From contig JANCRA010000003.1 in the NCBI GenBank assembly GCA_024362935.1, positions 51,063,844 through 51,127,843 of the forward strand: DNA of 64,000 nt, given 5' to 3'. The notes under the pieces were generated by a model. It saw only the letters and a program-made list of their open reading frames with translations, had not been told where the DNA came from and did no database searches. Made by a program: the position numbers and the translations under genes. Numbering within the stretch: the stretch's first letter is position 1; each line of letters starts with the position of its first letter. Shown here in pieces: positions 12,401-24,400 of this stretch. This DNA is from Setophaga petechia. Its lineage: Eukaryota; Chordata; Aves; Passeriformes; Parulidae.

Positions 12401-15400
12401 CTCAATGGGTTTTATGATTCTTCTTTCCTATTTTCCTTCTGCTCCTACTTTTTCCATAAGTTCTGTCTTGGCAGCTGGCCACACACTGCTTGAGAAAATA
12501 TTTTCCCAAAGGCTGTTCATCTCCACCATGTCAGAGAAAACATTTTCATGGATTGAAGAACTATTATCTTAATGAGAAAAAAGACATGACAGCAACATTT
12601 TGTTATTCATCCAAGAAGTCTCAAAAGAAAGAAATGCTAATACAAATAATAGCTGTTTGTCATGTCTGGATCAAGCTATCAAGCATTGAATAGAAAATTC
12701 AGTTTAATAATTTGAAATGTTTCTCCAAGATTCAACCACAAGAGTCAGCCATTTGTATCAACAGGGATTATTACACAAATGAAAGGAGATGTGATTACAA
12801 GAAGGAAAAATTGTATGGTGCTTTTTATTCCAGTGGAAAAGGGCTAAAAATTCAAACAAGAAATAACAGTGAGAATGTTCCACTAGAAAAATTAATTGCT
12901 GGGGAAGATGATTAAATGTTTGATGTGTCAAGTTTCTCCAGATTATGATCCAACAGCTATGCAGGATTTAAGGTCAACAAAAGTGTAAGGCAGCCATGCA
13001 GTGTGATATACACAAAGTCAAAGCAGATGATCTAATGGTGTATTTTGGGCTTAATGTCTGTGAAAACAAATTCCATAGTAAGCAAACACCCAACAAACTT
13101 TGCATGCCCCTTCAGGAAAGTATATCCCACAGAGGCTTGTCACCATTACACAAATCAAGGCCAGGAAGCCTTCAAAGAGGCCTTTACTGTGAGCAGCTCT
13201 TTGCAAGTCAAAATGCCTTTTGTGGTTTCCTAAAATAAGAATTGCAAGAAGTACCAGACTGAAAACTGCATGGGGGGAGCAAAAGGCACAAAGAACGCTA
13301 CACCACCTCCAAACCAAGATATTTATTCCAAAGATGGTTCAAGAAAACTTGACTTCACAGCTACCCTGCTCAAGGCAAATGTCAGGAAAGTAAATACTGA
13401 TGAGAAATGGAGCATGTCCCCTCCCAGCTGATAGATGCATGTCATTAGAAAATGCCAGGGATTGTGCTTACTTTAGTTGCTTTCAATTTCCACTCATACT
13501 GATTTCTTTCGTTTTCCAGTTCTTCCACTTTAATTTTGAGGTGTCTGAGTTCCTGTAACAAACCCTGCAGAGGAAGAAGGAAATTAAAGACAAGGTTTTT
13601 CTGGTGGATATTAATTTTTCCCAGTCCAGAATTACAGATCATGCATGAACCACACAGTATTCAACACTGAACTGCCAGACTAGAAACTGGGACCTGCTCT
13701 AAGAAGCTGTCCCTTAAATGTCCCTCTCCCAGTCCTTGATAGAACTGTATCTTACTCACTGAAGAACAATATTATTAAAACCTTGATGGAGCGCTAACAA
13801 GGCAAAATATCCTAAAATGAACTGAGGAAAGGAACAGTTTGGATGAATAACCCAATTTTGGACTCCTGTGCAGTACATACATCAAACACCATGCTAACAT
13901 CTTGGATTACATTAAGATTTATTTGGAATGACTTCTAGATTTGACTCTCAGATTATCTCTCCAACCTAAAGTCTGTAGTTCCAATAGTCCATTAAGCAGT
14001 TCTGCACAAAAACAAGCCCAGAAACAACAGCACTATTTTCAAAATATGTGTAACACACAGAAATGTTATTTTTATAATGTAAACCTATGAGAGAAATTAC
14101 TGAAAAACTCCCTCACAATACAAGAAGATTACTTATGAGTTCTGGGCATGCAAATTTTAACCAAAGAAACGTGGCAACAACCTGATTTGAAATCAAGTAT
14201 TAAAATGTATTTTTCTAGGCATACTAGCATCATTCCACCTTCAGTGATATGAAGCCATTTATGCAAAGTAGCTTTTGCTTTGCCATGTGACACATTTCTC
14301 ATCAAACACAACCAGGATCTGTTATGTAAATTCTGGTACCTGCTAATGGCAGGGAATAAACAAAACTGTGATAGATTTGCTATTTTAAAAATACCAGCAG
14401 AATATTTTTATTATGGCTCTTTTAACTAGAAAAAGAAAGGGTACATGTTAGAGAGTCTTAGCTGAGATGATTTGATACCTGTGTTAAGCTTTTAAGATAT
14501 CCAGGAATCAATAATCTGTGTTCAGAGGACTGGTTAGGCCACACCATCAAGCACAGCTGGGGTGGCATCATCACGAGGAAAAGCAGCAAACTCCAAACCA
14601 TGCCAGCATGCTGCACAAAATCAGACAAATCTCAACCCCTAAATCCAAAAAACTCCACACCACACCAGCACTGCAGACTTACAAGTGAAATGGAAACTGT
14701 GAAAATTCTGAAAGGGGTTTTACAGATTTCTGTGCTTTAGCAGACAGCCATCAATGGTGACCAAATTTGTCCCAGTAATTGGGGTGGAGAGCCTGGGGTG
14801 AGATTTTTTTTTTTTCTGGTCATTTTTTTATGGCACTCTCACTCTTTGCTAACGAAAGTCACAAAGATTAATGCCAAAACATTCCCAAGGCAGCTCTGGT
14901 TAGTGGAATTTAGTTTCTGCAAGAGGGAGAAGAGGCAATACAGAGGCTTCTGCCAAGGGGAGCTTCTCGTACTTCACACTGAGAGCAATTCTTCTGGCCC
15001 AGGGGCTCTACTGATCTTGCACCACATTGAGGACCATTAGGGGTCAAGTCTGCTTTCCTATCTTGAGACTTTCTTTCTTGGATCCTACTATTAATTTCCA
15101 GCTGCAGTCTACACATCTGCTCCTGTAGGTCACTGATCAGGTTCACTACTGACTGAAAACACAGGAGGAAAGGGAGAAAAAAAAGACAAAAAAAAAAAAA
15201 TACAGGTGAGAAAAAAAATGATTCAAAGAATACGTTTCTACAGTTGCAGCACAAAGAACTATGTGAAGCACATCAAAGGCAAACTAAAAAAAGACAGAAT
15301 ATGTGTTTCCTTTCTGATAAAGTTGATTTAAATGAATATAAACCTGGAGTATTGCACAAAGCCACAGTTTACATGGAACAGAATCTACATTCCAGACTAA

Positions 15401-18400
15401 TTCATGATTCTGACTCTGAAGTTAAGATCAGAAACTTTTTTTGGAAAGTTTCACAGTCATGTGAGGGATCATTTGGAACACATTATAATATGCTGGCTCA
15501 GAGGTACACTTTTGCTGAAATGGGACTTGATTGCATTCATTTACCCTTCCAAATCATCCAGTAGGAAGAAACTGCAAAGTGCTCAGCTGGGGCCATAGCC
15601 TGCTCTTTCATAATTTATGCACAGAATTCACCAGCAAAGTAATTCTGTTTCCAGGTCTAGCACGAGGTAGAAAAATAACTCCATTACCTCTCTCTGTATC
15701 TGGGCAGGATCTTGAGTTGGAGGAGTTAAGCAACAGATGCAGGAGAAATCAGGAGAATCACACAGAAGAAAAAGTAATTAAAGTGCAACAGTTTGCTGGT
15801 CAGCTTCTTGGATTTGTGTGTATCAGTGATACACACACACAAAAATCCAGCTTAGAAAGCAAACCAAAGTCAAGTATGAAAATCTATATGATATTTCACC
15901 TAAATTCCCCAACTCTGTAGCAAATAGCACTGAGTATTTCTTCAGGCATCACAAATCTGAAGTGCCTTTCTCTTAGCTTTCATGGACACTAATAACATAA
16001 GTTTTGTGGTTTCTCAATCTTCTCAGGTGGAACAAATTTGAGGAGTTTAATCCATCTTCCAAAGGAGAGGAAAAGATTTCACTGGACAGAACAACAGATG
16101 ATGTGGCAAATAATTTTTTTATTATTTTCTTCACTAAAGTTGCCAACAATCCTTCTGTAACCTCAACTCTGCAGTAAAAGCAGGAGTCTTAGAGCTAGGG
16201 AACTGCAAGGACAGGGCAGTAACAGCATCCACAGGCAACTTTAAACATCCACAAAGATTCACCGAACTCATACAAAAGAGTTCCACACATTTGAGTATTT
16301 CCTAGCTCGCTGTCTAAGATGAAATTCAGAAAAGCCATTACATACATTTTACTTTATACACATTATGCTCAATCAGGATCACAATGTCTCATGCTCATCC
16401 TCTTTCACCCAGCAGACCTTTAATGGACGCAAATGAGGATTAGGTTTGGTTGTTTTTTACCACCCTCTCCACAATCAGGTACCCTCCAGAGCAGCCCCAG
16501 CTGGGGATGGGGACTGGCAGGACACACACATCCAAATCCCTCATTTTCTTTTAGCACCAAGGCTTGATCTGTTCTCCTCTTTGGTGAGAGCTCTGTCAGC
16601 CCACACCAGGCTCTGGATGGAGAGAGGCAGCTCCAACAGGATTTGGAGCAGATTTCTGAGCACAAACTGGCAGCTGCTCTGCTTGTGGTGCCATGGGGGC
16701 ATCCAGAAACCCCTCTGCTGCTGCCTTGCAATTCTTTCTTTTGCCTTAGCCTTAAGGGGGAAGGGGAAGAGTCCACAGACCCCACAGGGCCAACCTGACA
16801 GTACAGAGATGGCAGGAACCTGTTGCCACATTTCTCTTCACAGAGAAAAGCAAGGCACAATTCTTACCAAAGATTTCTGAGATTCACATTCCCTGAACCT
16901 CAGAAAAAGAGAAAACACAATTCTTATCACTCCCTGTACCTGTGTTGTACCAAAGTAGAATGCAATATAGAGATTGCTTATCCAAAGTGAAGATGTTTTG
17001 TTTCCTTAGGGCCAACTCTGTGTGTGTCAGCTGAGAGTCACAAGATTCAGTACAGTGTGAGCAGTTGTGTGCAGCGTGAACGCTTAAGAGATCCAGTTTA
17101 GATAAAATGTATCTAGAACAGTATAATAAAGTGGTGTATAAAGTATAAATAACCTTCTAATATCCAGAGAGTCCTCCTCATCATTCTCTCCCTTTCATCT
17201 CTCCCTTTGATTTACAATAGAAAACCTTATCCCAGGGGAACTCCAGCTGTGACTTTGCCATTGTTTTAGTTTCAGGGTAGAACAGGCCTTTTTGAGGTTC
17301 TTTCCCAGCATGAACATTCATCAACACTAACTACAACACCTTGACTCAGATGAGACAGCACACCAGACTCCCCAGAGGGAGTCAGTGCCTCACTGACTCA
17401 GGTTTCTTTGGAATTGCAAGTAGCTTTGCACTAGATATTTAATTCAGAAGCTGCAAGAGCCACGAAATACTTGCCAGCAGCTTACAGCTGAACCCACAGA
17501 CTTATGCCATGCTACAAAAGGAAGAAGCAGGACAGACAGAAAGTCTCTTTTGTCCACATTCAGGTAGAGCAGACATCTGGGCAGCCATAAATCTTATGAC
17601 AATGCTGCTTCCTCATACCTTGCTACATTAAGAAAAATACATTTTCAAAATTTCTGAGGCTTCTCAGGTAAAAGAAAAGCCACACAACCCCTTCAGGTGA
17701 GAGTCCAGAACCTTCATAGCATTACTGTGTCAAAAGTAGGACTTTATTCCCCAGAAAAGGAACTAAAGTGACAAAGCCAGGAGTGAGCAAGTCCATGTAC
17801 AAGCAGCTATTCTCCTGGCCCATCTGTAATACATATAAATAAATGGCACTTTATATTTAGTAAGTACTTTTGAAGGGCCAGAGACAAGTGGCATTCAGTG
17901 TGAAATCAATACCTGTGAGAGGAGGCCAGAGATGCTTGATGAACTCTTTGCTGCTCACTAAAACCAAACCTAAATGACAGCTGCACAAGATAAAGTGAAA
18001 CCAATCTTACACATTAGAACTCACACACATTTAGAAGGATGTCTTAATTTGCTTTCTTTTCTCCCAGCCCAACCAGAAAAATAATTCTATACATAAATTC
18101 TAAGTAACTGGAAACAGCTGCTGTGAAATAAGCCGACACAAAATTAGAAGAGAGAGAAAACATGGTTCAGCTGAATGATCCTGCAATGCCACATTTAATT
18201 TAAAACTTTTAAAGCCCCATTATTATATTTAGAAATAGCAGGGTCAGCCATGAAGTATCTGAACTAGCTAATTAAAATGGTTTAACTGCTTGATGCCAAA
18301 ACCAAGAGCAAACTACAGGTAGACTGTTTTTGTCAAAGTAGCTTCTTCATTAGAAAGATGTAGTTGAGCAGTGGAGGCAAAGAGTTCAGGAAAACACTCA

Positions 18401-21400
18401 AAATATTACCAAATTTAAGCAGCTGTAATCTAATAATGTAAAGAACATTAATAAATTTCATTCTGATGTTTGAAATCATGTCTGTATTGAAAAACTAGCA
18501 TAATTTACAGGAAAAGGAACAGAAATAGGGTTAAAGCATTAGAATTCAACTAAGCATCTAATTTGATTGAAAGCAACTCATGATAAATGGGATTAATGCT
18601 TATTCAGGAGAATCTGAAATAAATACACAAATAACTCAACAAGCAAACCAAAAATGCTGTTTGTTTCCCACACCTTTCCTTACTTTGTACACACAAAGGT
18701 TTGCAACTTTCAACATGCCAGAAACCTAATCACACTTTGGGGTAGTAAATAATTCAGCCCACACTCAACACAAGGATTCTCAACTTTTCCATCAGATTAG
18801 AATCCTTTTTTCCATCTCAGCAGGAACGTGTCCTATCACTTTGCACCACCACCACCAAGGCATCCAGGCTGCTGGAGCTCAGCTTTCCCACCCAAGGGGG
18901 CACACACCTCCCTGCAGCAGCAGCAGCAGCAGAATTGCACAGCTCACAGGATCAGACCTCCCAGGCACTCAAAAATCCTGTCCATAAAAATGCACCCAAA
19001 ATCTTTGCTGCTTTCCAAGAGCCAGGCTGGCCCTGCAATAATTTAGGCATCCTCAGCCCTGTATTCCACATTCATGGGAGGCACTGGGAGGTTGGCATCT
19101 GTAGCCATCAGGTGCTGCTCAGACCTGCTCAGATTTTCAGGTAGCTTGAGAGTGCTCAGGCCCTCTCTGTACACAAGGCACTGGCAATTATGTCTTAAAG
19201 AGCACCAGAAGGACCACAGGTGGTAAAAACAGCAGCTGGTGCCTCTCTGGCTTGCAAGCTCTGCCAGAAATTGCTCTCTTTATGTTATCTTTGAATCTCT
19301 AAAGAAAACTTCAGAGAACAAATAAGTTGAAAGCAAACACACCCTAAACGAGCTACGTCACTGCAGGCAAAGTAGCGATGCATAGTTATCAAGTTATCAC
19401 CTATTCCACTAGCAGAGCTGTGGAGAGCAAACAGTTCCTAATGTTGCCTGGATTTCAAATCCTCCTAAGTCAATAGGGAACAAAGTTTGGGTGGTTTTTT
19501 GGGTGTTTTTTTGGTGGTTTTTTTTTTGTTTTTTGTTTTTTGGGGTTTTTTTTGTTTGTTTGTTTTGTTTTTTTCCCAGTCAACAATGCATAAATCTCAG
19601 ACTCCACAATCCTTCCTTTCCAGGCAGTCCTCTCCTGGAAAGGACCACTGAGTAGAGCAACACATTTGTATGAATTTCTCTCTTCCACAATTGCTTTCCT
19701 TGCCAGCTCCCACCTGCTGCTCACCACCATGATATGGATGTTGCTCAGATGAATTTCCTGTTTCACATTCTCTTTCTTAACCAATACAGCAAAACCCAAA
19801 GCTCCTTTGATGTCCAGAACTCTCCACATGTGAAAGGGAGTAAGGGCTGAAATTGCCTCCAGCCCATGATATTTTTTGTACTGTTTATTGCATAGCCACA
19901 AAGGGAAAGACACATTTGAGGCAAATGCCATCCCAAATGCCACAAATACATTAAAGCCCCTGATCTCAGTGCTTGTGGCACCTCTGGCACTACTGAGATG
20001 ACATTCTTTTCTGCCACAAAAATGATGGAAGAGCTTTGGAAGGCCTGGCACAGCCATGTCATTGCAGCTCTCAGGGGAAGGAAAGGGTTAAGTGAACACC
20101 CACTGCAATAAATGCTTTTGGAAGGGACTCTGCCTTGATGAAAGCCAAACAGCCACCTCTGAAGTATAATGAGAGAGAGGAAAAGAAACCGAATCCTGAA
20201 AATGCATAATCCTGAATTCATAGGGTCAGTGATACAGGCTGTGCTACAGGCATGGGAAATCCCAATCCCTGCTAATTTCAGCCCAAAAGCTCAGGTGTGT
20301 GACAACACACCATAGACATGGAAAAAACCCCAAAAAACTAGAAATTAAAAAAGAAACTCACCTCAGCTTTGTTCTGTTTCTCTTCATATTCGCTCTGCTC
20401 CTTTTCCATACCAACCAGCTTAATCTTCAGGTCTGAAACTTCAGCCATCAGATCTAATTTCTGAGTCTCGAGCGATGTGCGACTTAGCAGCTCCTGAAAG
20501 CAAAGCAGAATGATTTCCCCAGTTATTTATGTGAGCACTGACAGACTGCCATATGTTTTATTGGCAGGCCCATATTAAATCCTCAGTTTGAACCTCAGTG
20601 TGTTTCTCAAGTGCTGCAGTTATTTTCATCTAAATGTTCTGTGTTAATCACCAAACCACCGTGTCCCACTCCTTATTTCAAGCAAATGTGTGGCAAAGTT
20701 AATCCCTGGGCTAGACATGAGATCAAAAACAATACTGAGGCTGGACAAACCCAAACCTCCATAATGGCACATTACAAAAGAGCTGGCGTCTTCCTAAAAC
20801 ACTCATCAGCCAAAGTAATGCTTCAGGATTACCCTGTAGACCTTCTTGTCATGTGTTATCCAATAAAGGATGGACTGCAGAATGAGCACCTTAACCCAAA
20901 CTGGATAGCAGAGGCAAACAACACCTCTACACCAATAAATAGCAACTTACACCATGTAAGCACCTGATGGCTTTTGAGGGCTGCCCAGTGTGGAGGGAAC
21001 TGCAGTGAAAGAAATGTCCCAGCTGGAGTCTAAAAGGCAGTGTCCAAACTAAGAAACACTGTAAAGGAGAAATAACTGCTGGTGGCTTTTGCTCGTGTGC
21101 CCCAAGTTTGTTTTGCAGATTGCAGAGCACACATGCTTTGGATGGAGTCGTATCAGTGTGTTTGGAGAACGGTCAACATTCACACCGCCACTGAATGTTT
21201 CATTTCTCAGGAAGGCCAAGGCAAGGAACCACCCAAAATTTAACAGAGTGTATTACATACATCAAATGCCTCTGTCAACTCTGTTTTCAAAAATAAAAAA
21301 GTCCCATCAGGAGTTTAAGCCTTATTGAAAAATTCATACTTCATTTTCCAAGCACCAAATCGATTTTTAACAAAACAATGTAAGCTTCCAAATGGTTAAA

Positions 21401-24400
21401 AGATTCTTTGATAATTCATAAATTCCATTAGTGTGTGTATCACATGAATCACACTGAGGAATCACAGTAGACTGTGCTTTGAGTTACATGGCAGTGATTT
21501 AACTGAAATTGCCACAGTTAATCTGTGCTGATGTTATTGAGGGATCAGAAATCACCACGTCCAGAGGCCTTTTCTCATCTCTTCCTCTACCCCAAACTGC
21601 ACAGTACATGGCAGACCATGGCTTGGAAAAGCCACAAAGGTTATTTCAAAGATTACAGAGTCAGGGTTCATTTCAAAATCTGCTCTACATGTAAGTTATT
21701 TTAGTCTGGTGGGGAATATTGCACAAATTTAAAATAGTACAAAACTTCCATCTGTATTGCAACATCAATTATCTAAACCACCCACTATTACCAATACCAT
21801 GCCCATTCCTGCTGACATTGGCAATGATATTTGTGGATGGATGGGAAAATAAACAGAAATGAAGCCTCGTGGTTTTGGCTTTTTTTCTTTTTTTGTCTTC
21901 TCAGAATGAAATAACTCAAGCCCTAATCAGGAAAAGATATTGCATGGACTTTTTTTAATTGAAAAACTCTAAGAGACAGTCACTTAATGAAATCCCAGGA
22001 GGAGCTGATTTCCACACAGGTGATTACAAATTACAATTATAATTACAAATAACTCCTCCTTTTCTGTCTTCCACAAAAACACGAATTTGCAGGAGTTTCA
22101 GAGGCACATCCCAGTGCAGACTGGAGCAGGCTTTGCACAGCTGCTAAGACAGCAGACTGCTGCAGGTTAAGGTAGAGTTAAAAATGAGAGCTTTGATATG
22201 AAATAAAGCCACTGAACATCAGAAAGAAGAGCAGGATGAGGCAACTCTGGCCCCATGGACAGACTCTATCCACTCTTGAGCTAAAACAACATTTAGAATT
22301 TTTTTGGACGCTGACATGGTGTTCCATGATATGGGAGGAATATTTCTTAATAAGGCAAGGAGCCGTAGCATCCCTCTAGGGATTTTAAACAAAAGATCTA
22401 TCCTTTGAGTGCACCATCTGGCATTACTTCTTATTTTTCCTACAGACCCCTAAATTACCCTCAGTTATGCAGTGGAGAGCAATCCACACTCACTCCTCTC
22501 ATCCCAAGTTCAGGAGCTCTGTGTGAATGTGGAGGCACTACCTGCTCCAAGCGAGCACTAAAGCAGCTGCTTGGGTTTGCTTTGCTTTTAATCAGCTCAA
22601 ACATAATTTTACAATTTGCTCTGAAGCTGGGGAATCAGATTCTCAGCTGGAGTAAACTGGCATCAATCTCGTGACTTAAAATAGGCAAAGCAGCTAACTA
22701 CCCCTAGTTTGTTTTCAATGGAGCTCCACTGATTTAAAACAGCTGACAATTGCTCTTGCATCCAGAGGACCTAACTTGTGCTTTGAAAGCAAGTGCCGTT
22801 TAAAGTAAATGTCTCCTCTTGAAACGGGAACATCTGGAAGCAATTATTTTCATCTTCAAGCAGATGCTCACAGTGAACAGCTCATTATGAATGTGAACCA
22901 TTTTGTTACAGAGAAATTATAGTGTATTTCAGCGGTATGATGCAACTTGAATTCAGCCAGAATAAATATGCAATTGTAAGAAAAGAAAATACAAATTTAT
23001 GTTATTGGTTTGAAAGCAAAAGAAAAAAAAAAGAAAATATAAGACAGGCAAAATGGTAATTTAGGCTGTAGCAGCTTTAGGAGGATCTTAGCTGAAAAAT
23101 AGAATTGACATAGAACATATCCTAGGGAGTCTTCTTTAGAAACAAGATACTTGGTTTTAGTTTTAAAATGTACTGTACATTATACTATGTAAGAGTAATT
23201 TTTCTTCTTAAAGATCTTTTTCGAAACTCAACTTTTAACTTTAAAAATTGAGGAGGCATGCAGAAGTGGTGATATATGTGTACCAGACAGATCAAAGAGT
23301 AGCAAACTATTTCCAAACACAACACACTTTTTAAAACTCACACTGTATACTTCTAAAGTACTTAATCAACTTTTCCAATATTCCCAATGAAGCCCATGCT
23401 GTATATATCACTCTCACATTTAGTTGTCCTGGAAATACACAATTCTTATAAAACAGTTTATAAAATGTAACACGACAAAAATAGCTTGAAAAGAGGACAC
23501 TATAATTTTTAGGCTCTCTGCTGCAAGCACAGAAAATTCCAGGATATTTAGCTCTCCACAAAACAGAGGAAACAATCATGCCATACCCTGATTGAGAAAC
23601 CATAAGTAAGATTTTAGTCAAGTGAGGAGAGGAAAAAAACAACCTCCAAGATCCCATTTTGCACTTGCGTACCGTGCAAAATACAACATTTGAAAAAATC
23701 CTTACTTTTCACCCTTATTAAAAACCTTGAGAGAGACAGACAGACAGACAGACCAATCTACCTACCTGGGAAGCAAAATGCAGCCAGAAGCCCCCCTAAT
23801 GAGGGCTGCACTTCTCAGGAGCTGTGTGTCAGCTGTGGCAGAAATAAGATATTTGCTTAGCTGGAAGCACAGCTGAGAGCGATGTATGTGTGCAATCACC
23901 ATGAAATGGTGCAAGGCAGCAGCAGGCAGGGAATTACAGCCCTCCAATTCATCATTTGCCCATTATATGGTTAAGGCAGGGAAAGGACAGAGCTTCCCAC
24001 AGTTCTGCCAACTTGACCAGCCCTTGGATCTGATCTCCCTTGGATCCTGCCCACGTTAACTCCAAAAGAGCAAAGTGGAGCGCTCACCTGGAGAGATAAA
24101 GCTGCACAGCTTGAGAGCATGCTCTGAAAACCTCAGAGCTCAACCAGAGCAGCACAGAGCACACTTCAAAATCTGAAACACTAAGCCAGCTGCTGGCAAG
24201 AAGCTCCTGCATGCTATAAACAAGTGCTGAAATTCATCTAAGATCAGATAACTCAGGCAACTGAAAGTTGAAGGAATGGTCTTTGCCAGCCAGCAAAGTT
24301 CCTGAGGAGCAAACAGATACACACCAGATTTATACCCTGCAACCAAGGCAGGATTCTGGCTCCCCTGAGCCTGAGACAGCTGCAAAACCAGAGCAGGTAC

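Larger units (their letters stand above)
15153..20361 (-). other. PPFIBP2 intron
   Basis: 5.2-kb intron. It holds a weak 12-nt microexon candidate at 15688-15699, a small hairpin at 15815-15837, and a (CAG)n run at 18914-18932. It also has a G/T homopolymer-like zone at 19488-19575. Opposed open frames at 16420-16880 look non-coding. Confidence 0.75.

Noticed and set aside
16420..16880. Opposed open frames of about 145 codons on both strands
   Set aside because: Openness on both strands at once points to base composition rather than coding. There is no similarity to any family I know.
16865..16896. TTTTTCTGAG ... TTTG|GTAAGA pseudo-exon
   Set aside because: Good splice signals, but 31 nt is out of phase with the 0/0 intron and phase 0 meets a stop. 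It could only be a poison exon.
19470..20057. Minus-strand open frame of 195 codons
   Set aside because: Its Lys/Pro-rich end is a translation of the T/G low-complexity tract. The rest has no recognisable domain, and no donor or acceptor pair joins it to liprin exons in frame.
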